DNA of 64,000 bases from Oscillospiraceae bacterium. Lineage in GTDB: Bacteria; Bacillota; Clostridia; Oscillospirales; Ruminococcaceae. A program made the position numbers and the translations under genes. The notes beneath the pieces are model-generated. The model was given only the letters and a program-made list of their open reading frames with translations. It did not search any database and had not been told where the DNA came from. Below are positions 44,574 through 54,909 of the stretch, in pieces. Each line of letters opens with the position of its first letter. Positions within the stretch are counted from its first letter, which is position 1. Location of the stretch: contig JAFQMN010000006.1 of NCBI GenBank assembly GCA_017414435.1, positions 81,534 to 145,533 of the forward strand. The letters are read 5' to 3'.

Positions 44574-45029
44574 ATGATAGACACCGAACACGCAAATGCA
44601 AACACAATAGAGATTTCATGTGGCGCTATTGTGTTTAGAACCACCTTAAACAATAATAAAGAGGTTTTGCTAATAAGGCATACTGGTTCATCTTATTGGT
44701 CTTTTCCTAAAGGGCATGCTAAACCACACGAAGGTTATAAACATGCAGCAATTAGAGAGGTGCAAGAAGAAACCGGTATTCATATAAATATTGAATGTGA
44801 TTTCGAGGATGTGGTTAGTTATCCTGTTGGCATTAACCGAGAAAAACAGGTATTTTATTTTTTAGCAGTCGATCGTAAACATCAAATTACTAAAAATACA
44901 GACGAAGAGATTGCTTCGGTTCTTTGGATCAATGTTAACGAAGCAGAGAAAAAATTAAACTTTTCAAACGACAAAAATGTTTTTAACCATGCTTTAGAAT
45001 ACGTTAAAAAACATAAGGAGTTGTTTTAG
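44574..45029 (+). CDS. Nudix hydrolase
   Basis: A 151-residue hydrolase with a complete Nudix box (Gx5Ex7REUxEExGU), seen as GHAKPHE followed by REVQEETGI near residues 44-66. The opening EISCGAIVFR and SYWSFPKGHAKP resemble the MutT/Ap4A-hydrolase branch. Substrates of this group include dinucleoside polyphosphates and oxidised nucleotides. Since the folate pathway also needs a dihydroneopterin triphosphate pyrophosphatase, often a Nudix enzyme (FolQ/NudB), and none is in the operon, this gene is a candidate by position only. It has its own strong promoter. Confidence 0.85.
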   Translation: MIDTEHANANTIEISCGAIVFRTTLNNNKEVLLIRHTGSSYWSFPKGHAKPHEGYKHAAIREVQEETGIHINIECDFEDVVSYPVGINREKQVFYFLAVDRKHQITKNTDEEIASVLWINVNEAEKKLNFSNDKNVFNHALEYVKKHKELF

Positions 45030-45030
45030 A

Positions 45031-46395
45031 ACGAATATTATAAAAAAAATAAAAGCTACAATTTTATCTCCGGTTCGTTTAACTGTAATAAGTTTTGCAG
45101 CAGTTATAATTTTAGGTAGTTTTTTGCTTACATTGCCAGCTGCAGCAAAAGATGGTAAAGCTACAAATTTTATAAATGCATTTTTTACTGCCACTAGTGC
45201 AACATGTGTAACGGGCCTCACCGTGTTCGACACCTTTGCAAAATGGAATATTTTAGGTCAATTAATTATTCTTGCGCTAATCCAAATTGGCGGTTTGGGG
45301 CTAATTACTTTGGTTGTTTTTTTTAGTATGTACACAAACCGTAAAATGGGTATAAAAAACATGCAAATTGCCCAAGAAGCCGTGGGTTTTGGTGATGTTG
45401 TAGAGATAAAGTCGTTAATCAAATTAGTGGTAAAAGTTTCCCTAATAATTGAATCTCTAGGGGCAGTTTTACTTGCTTTTCGGTTTATACCTAAATACAA
45501 TATAATAAACGGGATATACATATCTATCTTTTTGGCAATTTCTGCATTTTGCAATGCCGGAATAGATATAATTCCTCATAATGGTTCAGCTTCTTTTAGC
45601 TTATCAAATTATAATTCAGACCCAATAGTTTTACCAGTTATTGCATTACTCATAATTGTTGGCGGTTTAGGCTTTGTTGTATGGTACGATATATTCTTAA
45701 ATAAAGAACGAAGTTTAATGCTGCATACTAAAGTTGTGCTCATAATAAGCGGTACATTGCTTTTTTTAGGAATGTTCATATTTTTATTTTTAGAATGGAA
45801 CAACCCAGAAACATTGGGTGGTCTTTCATTTGGCGCTAAAATAAATGCTGCATTTTTTCAATCAGCCACAGTACGAACAGCCGGTTTTTTTAGTGTAAAC
45901 CCAGCACACTTAAATAATTCAACTAAACTATTTTTAATCTGTTTAATGTTCATTGGCGGTGCTCCAGGCTCTACAGCTGGCGGTATTAAAGTAACTACTA
46001 TTGCCGTAATTTGGAAAACAATAACATGCTTTATCCGCGGCAAAAACGATACAGTTATATTTAATAGAAGAATACATAAACAGGTTGTGTATAAATCCAT
46101 CTCTATTTTTGGCATATCAATGCTAGCAACAATCATTTCATCTATTGTTGTTTATATTACCACACAAAATATTCTAGTTAGCGGTATAGATGCGGTTTTT
46201 GAATCGGTTTCTGCAATTGGCACAGTTGGAATCTCGGTCGGAATAAGTAGTGTAGCAAGCAAAATATCAAAACTAATCTTAATTTTGGTAATGTTTGCGG
46301 GCAGAGTTGGCCCAGTTACTTTAATGCTTGCTTTTTTAAGAGAAACTCCAGAAAATCGCTTAATGTTGCCAGAAGCTAAAATTATGATCGGTTAG
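45031..46395 (+). CDS. Potassium uptake protein, TrkH/KtrB family, near-cognate start
   Basis: About 454 residues, an integral membrane K+ translocating subunit. The repeated half-helix/selectivity loops are visible (TSATCVTGL, FCNAGIDI, TVRTAGFF and SAIGTVGIS). IQIGGLGLIT, GAPGSTAGGIK and FAGRVGPVT are family hallmarks. The first conventional codon in frame is TTG 45124, which would delete part of the first helix (LSPVRLTVISFAAVIILGSF). Upstream to the in-frame stop at 44995 there is no ATG, GTG or TTG. AAGGAG (45015-45020) is ten bases before ACG 45031, the best start I can see; ATT 45037 is another. The regulatory TrkA/KtrA subunit is not encoded nearby. Confidence 0.85.
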   Translation, partial: TNIIKKIKATILSPVRLTVISFAAVIILGSFLLTLPAAAKDGKATNFINAFFTATSATCVTGLTVFDTFAKWNILGQLIILALIQIGGLGLITLVVFFSMYTNRKMGIKNMQIAQEAVGFGDVVEIKSLIKLVVKVSLIIESLGAVLLAFRFIPKYNIINGIYISIFLAISAFCNAGIDIIPHNGSASFSLSNYNSDPIVLPVIALLIIVGGLGFVVWYDIFLNKERSLMLHTKVVLIISGTLLFLGMFIFLFLEWNNPETLGGLSFGAKINAAFFQSATVRTAGFFSVNPAHLNNSTKLFLICLMFIGGAPGSTAGGIKVTTIAVIWKTITCFIRGKNDTVIFNRRIHKQVVYKSISIFGISMLATIISSIVVYITTQNILVSGIDAVFESVSAIGTVGISVGISSVASKISKLILILVMFAGRVGPVTLMLAFLRETPENRLMLPEAKIMIG

Positions 46396-46434
46396 CTATT
46401 CATTTAAATAATCCAAAAGTAACGGGAGCTTAAA

Positions 46435-46780
46435 ATGCTAATTAATTTTAATAATTTACCAGAAGTTAATATAAAATCTATAAACGGTGGTCTAGGCAAT
46501 GTTGCTGCAAAAATGTTCAAAAATGAATTTGGTAAGGTAATTTTAAGCAGAATCCCGCCAAATTCTTCTATCGGTATGCATGTGCAAAAAACCAGTAACG
46601 ATATCAATTTTATAGTTAAAGGCAAGGGCAAAGCAATATGCAATGGCAATATAGAAGATCTATCCCCCCGGCGTATGCCACTATTGCCCTAAAGGAAGCG
46701 AACATTCTATTATTAATACTGGCAAAGAAGATCTAATAATTTTTACTGTAAGTTCAAGAGTTATAAAAAGGTTGTGTTAA
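46435..46780 (+). pseudogene. Cupin-domain protein interrupted by a frameshift in a C6 tract
   Basis: A small cupin of about 114 residues, broken at a run of six C at 46664-46669. The frame from ATG 46435 reads the first half (up to ICNGNIEDLSP), then ends at a stop at 46690. Removing one C restores a continuous frame with the second half of a cupin (GVCHYCPKGSEHSIIN, then EDLIIFTV) to a stop at 46778-46780. That end overlaps the ogt start region, as expected for an intact ancestral gene. It may be a true slippage or decay event, or a homopolymer sequencing error. Cupins of this type bind a metal or small ligand; the function is unknown. Confidence 0.75.
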
Positions 46781-47289
46781 ATATAAATTATTATACAGAA
46801 TATAAATCTCCAATTGGCACACTTTGCATTGTTAGCGATGGTTATAACCTTAAAAGCCTGCAGCTTAAAAATAATTATACTCAAAATTTTAATGTAAAAA
46901 ACAATAACCTTCCAATATTCAAAAGAACGAAAACTTGGCTAGATAATTACTTTAAAGGAGAAAAACAAGATATTATTTCTTTGCCGCTAAAACCAGATGG
47001 CACTTTGTTTTGCCAAGCCATATGGAATATTTTGTCAACCGTTCCGTATGGAACAATTACTACATATAAAGAACTCGCGTATAAATTTGCACAAATCCAC
47101 GGAGTTAAATATCAAAAAGCCACACAAGCTATCGGCTGCGCTTTGAAAAATAATCCAATTATAATCATCATACCCTGCCACCGTGTTGTTGGCACAAACG
47201 GTAACTTAACTGGCTACTCTGCAGGTGGGGTAACTAATAAACTAAAATTACTGCAAATAGAGGGAATAGATACTTCTTGGCTAAAGTAA
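46774..47289 (+). CDS. ogt: Methylated-DNA-protein-cysteine methyltransferase
   Basis: A 171-residue suicide repair protein that takes the methyl group from O6-methylguanine. The active-site motif IIPCHRVVG with its acceptor cysteine, the helix-turn-helix segment GTITTYKELA and the following GYSAGGVTNKLKLLQIEG are intact. The N-terminal domain YYTEYKSPIGTL is short. The GTG at 46774 is only two bases from AAAGG (46767-46771), so the true start could be slightly downstream (for example ATA 46783). It overlaps the end of the cupin gene. Confidence 0.93.
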   Translation: MLNINYYTEYKSPIGTLCIVSDGYNLKSLQLKNNYTQNFNVKNNNLPIFKRTKTWLDNYFKGEKQDIISLPLKPDGTLFCQAIWNILSTVPYGTITTYKELAYKFAQIHGVKYQKATQAIGCALKNNPIIIIIPCHRVVGTNGNLTGYSAGGVTNKLKLLQIEGIDTSWLK

Positions 47290-47290
47290 T

Positions 47291-47410
47291 TGGCATTTTT
47301 ACTAAAAAACATTCTCAATTTTTTCGCTTTGAATTTTTTTGATGCGAAAATATTCAGGGTTTGCGGCTCCACAATGCCAAAACTCAATTTTGTTCCACGT
47401 GGAACAAAAC
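47291..47410 (+). repeat. 120-bp repeat element carrying parS, copy A
   Basis: This segment aligns without gaps to the reverse complement of 58364-58483, with 104 of 120 bases identical by my count. Both copies end with the parS palindrome and contain inverted copies of TTGGCATT/AATGCCAA (here 47290-47297 and 47373-47380). It fills the gap between ogt and the flavodoxin gene. Confidence 0.85.
47391..47406. other. parS-like palindrome, copy 2
   Basis: TGTTCCACGTGGAACA, identical to the copies at 38696 and 58368, at one end of repeat element A. Confidence 0.8.
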
Positions 47411-47463
47411 GAATTGAATAAAAAAATATATTAAATATAATAATTAAAAAAGAGGGAACATGT

Positions 47464-47988
47464 ATGAAAAATTTGATTATCTTTTATTCCAGAAGAGGGC
47501 AAAATTACTCAGATGGCGGAATTAAAAATTTAGAACTTGGCAACACAGAGATTGTTGCCGAATTTATAAAAAATGCCATCGGAGGAACTCTTTTTGAAAT
47601 AGAAACTGAAAAGCAATATTCTTTAGACTATTATAAATGCACAGAAGAGGCTAAAGAAGAATTAAAAACCAACGCAAGACCAAAACTTAAAAACTATATT
47701 AAAACCATAGATGAATACAACAATATATTCATCTGCGGCCCATGCTGGTGGGGCACATTCCCCATGGCAATGTTCACTCAATTAGAGACCCTTGACTGGA
47801 ACGGAAAAAATATCTTTGCAGTGGTAACACATGGCGGTAGTGGTTTTGGCAATTGCGAAAGAGATCTAATCAAAACCTGCAAAGGTGCAAAATTGGGTAA
47901 AGGCCTTGCAATCTTCGGTTCACAGGCATCAAATTCTAAAGATGAAGTATTTAATTGGGCACAAAATACAGTAAAATCATTATTATAA
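47464..47988 (+). CDS. Flavodoxin
   Basis: A 174-residue flavodoxin-like FMN protein. The phosphate-binding loop IIFYSRRGQN (flavodoxin variant with Tyr/Ser/Arg), the FMN-contacting ICGPCWWGTFPMAM segment and the VVTHGGSGFGN loop are clear. It matches the flavodoxin_4/NAD(P)H-dependent type common in anaerobes. AGGGAAC precedes the ATG. The flavodiiron protein gene follows after 13 bases, suggesting the flavodoxin may serve as, or beside, its electron donor. Confidence 0.85.
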   Translation: MKNLIIFYSRRGQNYSDGGIKNLELGNTEIVAEFIKNAIGGTLFEIETEKQYSLDYYKCTEEAKEELKTNARPKLKNYIKTIDEYNNIFICGPCWWGTFPMAMFTQLETLDWNGKNIFAVVTHGGSGFGNCERDLIKTCKGAKLGKGLAIFGSQASNSKDEVFNWAQNTVKSLL

Positions 47989-48001
47989 AGAGGGTGTATT
48001 T

Positions 48002-49189
48002 TTGAAAAAGATTATTAAAAACAATGTAAGTTTTGTAGGCTATATAGATTGGGAATTGCAAAAATTCCACGGTGACGATTACAATATCACAAGCGGTTCT
48101 TCGCAAAATTCATACTTAATAGAAGAAGAAAAAACTGCACTAATAGATACAGTTTGGAGTCCGCATAGCAATGAGTTCGTTTTTAATTTAAAAAATATAA
48201 TTGACCTTAAAAAAATTGATTATATAATTATTAACCATGGTGAAGCCGACCACTCCGGTGCACTTTACACATTAATGCAAGAGATCCCAGAAACACCGAT
48301 CTATTGTACCGAAGCGGCAATAAAAAGCTTAACAGGGCAATATGGGGAACACGGCTGGCGTTTTAACACTGTAAAAACTGGCGATGAATTAGATATCGGC
48401 AATAATAAAAAGTTAATTTTTATAGAGATGAAAATGCTACATTGGCCAGACTCCATGGCAACATATTTAACACAAGATAACATTTTATTCTCTATGGATG
48501 CCTTTGGTCAACACTTAGCAACTCAGGAATTGTTTAATAATCGTGTTAACCAAGAACTCTTATATAAAGAAGCTATAAAATACTTTGCTAACATATTAAA
48601 TCCATTTGCACCACTTATCACAAAAAAGCTAACCGAACTAAAATCACTTAATTTACCAATAGATATAATCGCTCCGTCTCATGGTGCAATTTGGCTAAAA
48701 GACCCTTTACAGATTGTTGATGCATATGAAAAATGGTCTAATAGCTACCAAGAAGATCAAATTACAATCGCTTACGAGAGCATGTGGGGCGCTACTGCTA
48801 AACTTGCACAGATGATTGCAGATGAAATAAACACTCAAAACCCAAATACCAAAATCAAGCTTTTTAATATCTCTAAGTCAGATAAAACCGAAGTGATGGC
48901 AGAAGTTTTTAAATCTAGGGCCATTGCGGTAGGAGCTCCAACATGCTTAAATTCAATTCCTTCTAGCGTTAGCGGCTGGCTTGCTTATTTAAAGTCGTTA
49001 AAATTTAAGGGTAAAAAAGCAGCAGCTTTTGGTTGTTATGGCTGGAGCGGTGGCAGTGTAAAAATACTGCAAAAAGAGCTGCAAGAGGCCGGATTTAAAG
49101 TTGCAGATACTGGTGTTGCACCTCTTTGGAGCCCGAAAGATGAAGATATTAGCAATATAAAAAATATGGTAAGCGAATTACTAAATTAA
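48002..49189 (+). CDS. Flavodiiron protein (FprA-type O2/NO reductase)
   Basis: A 395-residue two-domain enzyme that reduces oxygen to water (or NO to N2O) to protect anaerobes. The metallo-beta-lactamase domain has all six diiron ligands: H79, E81, D83, H148, D167 and H228. The C-terminal flavodoxin domain (from about 253) starts IAYESMWGATAKLA and includes GCYGWSGGSV. It uses a TTG start with AGAGGGTG about seven bases upstream. A strong terminator follows. With the flavodoxin gene it forms an oxygen-defence pair, evidence of an anaerobic lifestyle. Confidence 0.94.
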   Translation: MKKIIKNNVSFVGYIDWELQKFHGDDYNITSGSSQNSYLIEEEKTALIDTVWSPHSNEFVFNLKNIIDLKKIDYIIINHGEADHSGALYTLMQEIPETPIYCTEAAIKSLTGQYGEHGWRFNTVKTGDELDIGNNKKLIFIEMKMLHWPDSMATYLTQDNILFSMDAFGQHLATQELFNNRVNQELLYKEAIKYFANILNPFAPLITKKLTELKSLNLPIDIIAPSHGAIWLKDPLQIVDAYEKWSNSYQEDQITIAYESMWGATAKLAQMIADEINTQNPNTKIKLFNISKSDKTEVMAEVFKSRAIAVGAPTCLNSIPSSVSGWLAYLKSLKFKGKKAAAFGCYGWSGGSVKILQKELQEAGFKVADTGVAPLWSPKDEDISNIKNMVSELLN

Positions 49190-49205
49190 AACCGAATTAA
49201 TAAAA

Positions 49206-49238
49206 ATATTCTCTGTTTGCAACAGGGGATATTTTTTT
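49206..49238 (+). terminator. Terminator of the flavodoxin-flavodiiron unit
   Basis: ATATTCTCTGTT (49206-49217) pairs with AACAGGGGATAT (49221-49232, with wobbles) and is followed by a run of seven T. Confidence 0.8.
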
Positions 49239-49263
49239 AATTTGCATAGCTTAGAATCAATTA

Positions 49264-49277
49264 TGACATTCATGTCA
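49264..49277. promoter_or_regulatory. Inverted repeat operator candidate upstream of ABC exporter
   Basis: TGACATTCATGTCA reads as TGACA-N4-TGTCA. A further ATGTCA half-site lies at about 49294-49299. As I recall, BceR-like response regulators, which control antimicrobial-peptide exporters, bind inverted repeats of the TNACA-N4-TGTNA kind. No kinase or regulator gene is adjacent. Confidence 0.4.
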
Positions 49278-49352
49278 CCAAAAAGTCACGCTAATGTCAT
49301 TTAACTGCATTACTATAAACTTATAAAAAAATAAATGGGGGTTGTTTACAAC

Positions 49353-50033
49353 ATGAATATAGTAAAGGTTGAGCATTTATCAAAAGTTTATGGTAAAGGA
49401 GAAAATGCGGTCTATGCCCTTAACGATATATCTTTTAGTGTAGATAGAGGGGAATTTGTAGCTATTGTCGGCGCTTCTGGTTCTGGCAAATCTACATTGT
49501 TGCATATTCTAGGTGGAGTAGATAGACCTACAAGCGGTAAAGTGTTTATTGATGGCGAAGATATCTGCGCTTTAAATGATACTCAACTCGCTATCTTCAG
49601 GCGCCGTCAGGTTGGGTTAATTTATCAGTTTTATAATCTCATTCCGGTTCTAACTGTAAAAGAAAATATCGAACTACCGCTACTATTAGATAATCGCCAG
49701 GTAGATGAAACTCAGTTTAAAGAGATGGTTAATTACCTAGGTATTGCAGATAAAACCGAGTATTTGCCCAATCAGCTTTCTGGTGGGCAACAACAAAGAG
49801 TATCGGTAGGTCGGGCACTTTTTGCAGCTCCTTCAATTGTTCTGGCAGACGAACCAACGGGGAATTTAGATAGTAAAAACAGTGCAGAAGTTGTAAAACT
49901 GCTAAAAGATTCAAATAAAAAGCACAAACAAACATTAATTTTAATCACACATAACGAACAAATTGCCATGCAAGCAGATAGAATAATAACAATAACAGAC
50001 GGTAAAATTGCAAACGATGAGGTGAGACGTTAA
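49353..50033 (+). CDS. ABC transporter ATP-binding protein (FtsX-permease partner)
   Basis: A 226-residue ATPase. Walker A is GASGSGKS (40-47), the Q-loop glutamine is near 92, the signature SGGQQ is at 143-147, and Walker B ends ADEPTGNLDS near 165-174. It belongs to the same MacB/BceA-like branch as the one at 6278 but is clearly a different gene. I chose the ATG at 49353 with GGGGG about 11 bases upstream; an ATG at 49335 lies before that site. The stop overlaps the permease start by one base. Confidence 0.9.
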   Translation: MNIVKVEHLSKVYGKGENAVYALNDISFSVDRGEFVAIVGASGSGKSTLLHILGGVDRPTSGKVFIDGEDICALNDTQLAIFRRRQVGLIYQFYNLIPVLTVKENIELPLLLDNRQVDETQFKEMVNYLGIADKTEYLPNQLSGGQQQRVSVGRALFAAPSIVLADEPTGNLDSKNSAEVVKLLKDSNKKHKQTLILITHNEQIAMQADRIITITDGKIANDEVRR

Positions 50034-52666
50034 TGAAAGTAATTAATAAAATAGTAACTGCACAACTAAAAAAGAACATAAAACGTTCAATTGTAACCGT
50101 GCTTGGCATTGCTGTTTCGGTTGCAATGTTAACCTCTGTGGTTGCTTGCTTTAAAGCTGCATTTGGCTTTGCCAAAGATTTCACGACTCAAACAAATGGC
50201 AGCTATAACGCTTATTTTTATAATGTTCCTGCTAGTCAAATAGCACACCTAACAGATGTTAAAGATTTAGATAAATATTGTTTGCTCGGAGAAGAGACTA
50301 TTATGGTTATAAATTCTTTTGACCAAGCCGGGCAAGAAAAACACAGCCAGGTTGTTGACCTAAACTTTTATAGCAAAAATGCATTTAATATGATGTCAGA
50401 TAAATTATCTGCCGGAACCTGGCCTCAAAATGAATTAGAGATAGTTCTGCCAGAAAACTTTAAAAAATATAAAATAGGCGATCAAATCTCTGTAACATAC
50501 GAAAAATCTGGCTATGCCATAAGTCCTGGGGCACACACTAATTATGTGGAATATAAATTTGGTGAGAATAAACAAACCAAAATTTTTAAAATCACCGGCT
50601 TTTTAGATTCATCTTCTTCGGGAACAGGGAAGAGTATAACATATTTAGATGAAAGCACACTTGAATCTAACAACAATGTAACTGTCTGTTTACTGTTTAA
50701 CGATTTTTCATGGGAAAAATATAAAGAATTATCTGCACTTTCTCCAGAATCAATTCATCAACATTTAATGTTTAATTTAGGCTCTGGTATTGTGAGCCCA
50801 GATTTTATTATAGATGTGCTTAAAAATGATGAAACTTACATGAGATACTCAACAAAAATAGTTTTAGGTTTTGCTATACTTTTAGTTGCAATAATAACAA
50901 TCGCCTCTGTTGTAATGATATATAACGCATTTACAATTTCACTTTCAGAACGCTCTAAATATCTTGGCATACTTTCTAGTGTAGGCGCTACAAAGTCGCA
51001 AAAATTTAAATCGGTGTTTTTTGAGGCTTTTGTGCTTGGCGGTTTTGGTATAGCCTTGGGTATTCTTGTGGGCTTTGCTGGTATTGGTACAACATTCTAT
51101 TTAATACGGCCACTATTTGTAGAGATGTTAAATCTATCAATATATTTAAAACTTAGCGTCTCACTGCAAATGATTTGCACAATTATTGTACTTGCAGTAT
51201 TTTCTATTTTAATATCCGCGTTAATTCCGGCAATAAAATCTGCAAAACAATCCATTATAAACTCTATTAAACAAGCAGATATTAAACTAACAAAGAAACA
51301 AGTAAAAACTTCAAAATTAACAAGAAAACTTTTTGGAATAGAGGGGGAACTAGGTCTTAAAAATTTAAAACGTAACAAAAGTAAATATCGTGTAACATTG
51401 CTTTCACTTGTTACTAGTATTGTGGTGTTTATTTCTGCTTCGGCACTGGTAAAATTTGTATCTCAAAGAATATCAATAAATAACGTGGCAACAGCAGATA
51501 TAAATGTTCATCTTAACATAAACAGCTTAGATAACTTTTATATCAATGCAAATAACGATGATTTCGCAAGTAATCTTGCCGCAACAAAAAAAGAATTATT
51601 AAATAAAAACTCCAAACTAACCTTAATTTCAGAACATAGTACCTATATGTTAGCTTATAGCCAAGATATAAGTGAAAATAAAGCTGCGTTTGCAAAACAG
51701 TTTAGTGGTATATATTATGAAGATAATTCTTTGCCAAACGAAAGAAGTAGGATTTGTGATATTAGTGTATATGATGAAAAACACTTTAAAGATGTTCTAG
51801 CAGATATCGATCAAAATTTAAAAATTGATGACTTCGTAAACCAAAAACAGCCCGTGTTTTTGCTGGATGGCGTAAAAACAACAGATAACTTTAAATTGCC
51901 AGGAGCAAAGATAATATACACAAATCAATCTAATAGTTATGACCATGATTACTTTTATTGCACAACAGAAAGCTTTAACAAATTTTTGCAGCAGAACACA
52001 GATATAAAGCCAATGCTTACATCATACAGCTTAGACCTAAACATTGGGCAAGCAGACGATAAAAAAGTTGAGAAAGAAATAAACGAGATATTTGGCACTT
52101 TAAATGCTAAGCAAGAAAACGGCGAAGCAATCTATATTCACATCAACAATAACAAGGCAGAACTGGTAGCCACTAAAAATTTGGGGATTATAATGGCTGT
52201 ATTTATATTTGGGTTCTTAGCTTTAATATCACTTATCTGCGTGGCTAATATATTCAATACTATCTCCACAAACGTTATTCTTCGCCGGCGAGAATTTGCC
52301 GTGCTTAAATCTTTGGGAGTAGATGAAAAAGGAATAAAAAAGATATTTTACTACGAGACCATATTTTACGGCATAAAAGCTCTTATTTATAGCCTACCAA
52401 TAAGTTTACTCATTATTTTAATTATACCTTTAAATTACACGTTACAGAATCATAGTTTAAATGATATTTTCAATCTCTCACTTAAAGATATTATGCAAGC
52501 ACTCTATAAGTATATATGCATACCAATTAAAGAGTTCACACCTTGGGGTAGTGTGCTGATTGTTGTCTTTATGGTATTTATTGTAATATGGGTGCCGATG
52601 ATTTATGCAAGAAAAGAAATTGAAAAAGAAGATGTAATAGAAGCAATTACAAAAGAAAATATATAG
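50033..52666 (+). CDS. ABC transporter permease with two FtsX units
   Basis: An 877-residue permease with eight likely membrane helices in two groups of four: one near residue 25 and three near 277-400, then one near 455 and three near 715-860. Large external domains lie after the first and fifth helices. Each unit carries an FtsX-type coupling helix (SERSKYLGILSSVGATKSQ and RRREFAVLKSLGVDEKGIKK). This duplicated layout is typical of Firmicutes exporters for peptides or lipoproteins, and related to but larger than BceB. No histidine kinase pair adjoins it. A perfect bidirectional terminator follows. Confidence 0.88.
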   Translation: MKVINKIVTAQLKKNIKRSIVTVLGIAVSVAMLTSVVACFKAAFGFAKDFTTQTNGSYNAYFYNVPASQIAHLTDVKDLDKYCLLGEETIMVINSFDQAGQEKHSQVVDLNFYSKNAFNMMSDKLSAGTWPQNELEIVLPENFKKYKIGDQISVTYEKSGYAISPGAHTNYVEYKFGENKQTKIFKITGFLDSSSSGTGKSITYLDESTLESNNNVTVCLLFNDFSWEKYKELSALSPESIHQHLMFNLGSGIVSPDFIIDVLKNDETYMRYSTKIVLGFAILLVAIITIASVVMIYNAFTISLSERSKYLGILSSVGATKSQKFKSVFFEAFVLGGFGIALGILVGFAGIGTTFYLIRPLFVEMLNLSIYLKLSVSLQMICTIIVLAVFSILISALIPAIKSAKQSIINSIKQADIKLTKKQVKTSKLTRKLFGIEGELGLKNLKRNKSKYRVTLLSLVTSIVVFISASALVKFVSQRISINNVATADINVHLNINSLDNFYINANNDDFASNLAATKKELLNKNSKLTLISEHSTYMLAYSQDISENKAAFAKQFSGIYYEDNSLPNERSRICDISVYDEKHFKDVLADIDQNLKIDDFVNQKQPVFLLDGVKTTDNFKLPGAKIIYTNQSNSYDHDYFYCTTESFNKFLQQNTDIKPMLTSYSLDLNIGQADDKKVEKEINEIFGTLNAKQENGEAIYIHINNNKAELVATKNLGIIMAVFIFGFLALISLICVANIFNTISTNVILRRREFAVLKSLGVDEKGIKKIFYYETIFYGIKALIYSLPISLLIILIIPLNYTLQNHSLNDIFNLSLKDIMQALYKYICIPIKEFTPWGSVLIVVFMVFIVIWVPMIYARKEIEKEDVIEAITKENI

Positions 52667-52691
52667 ACTTTATATATAAACTTAGTAAAAA

Positions 52692-52723
52692 AAGAATCCA
52701 CTCGAATATTCGAGTGGATTCTT
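52692..52723. terminator. Bidirectional terminator between the permease gene and groEL
   Basis: A perfect 32-bp palindrome: AAGAATCCACTCGAAT (52692-52707) with its complement to 52723. An A run lies on the left and a T run on the right, so it can end transcripts from both converging genes. Confidence 0.85.
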
Positions 52724-52739
52724 AATATAATTTTTTAAA

Positions 52740-54377
<1,638 letters not shown>

Positions 54378-54401
54378 TTATCCTCCTTTAACTTAAAAAC
54401 T

Positions 54402-54778
<377 letters not shown>

Positions 54779-54872
54779 GAGGTGTTTTAAAAATAATTAA
54801 AATTAATAAAAAAATAAGTAGGGAAGGGAATAACCGTGTTTAAAAAACGCAATAATCTAGTTACTAAAATAT

Positions 54873-54909
54873 AAAAATACACCTTTTTATGTTAAAAAGG
54901 TGTATTTTT
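54873..54909. terminator. Terminator of the tRNA-ybeY-era unit
   Basis: AAAAATACACCTTTTT (54873-54888) and AAAAAGGTGTATTTTT (54894-54909) form a 16-base stem around a five-base loop, symmetric for both strands. It overlaps the era stop codon. Confidence 0.8.

Noticed and set aside
45124..46395. TrkH/KtrB starting at TTG 45124
   Set aside because: It would remove most of the first membrane helix, whose conserved sequence is encoded just upstream in the same frame, and no ribosome site precedes it.
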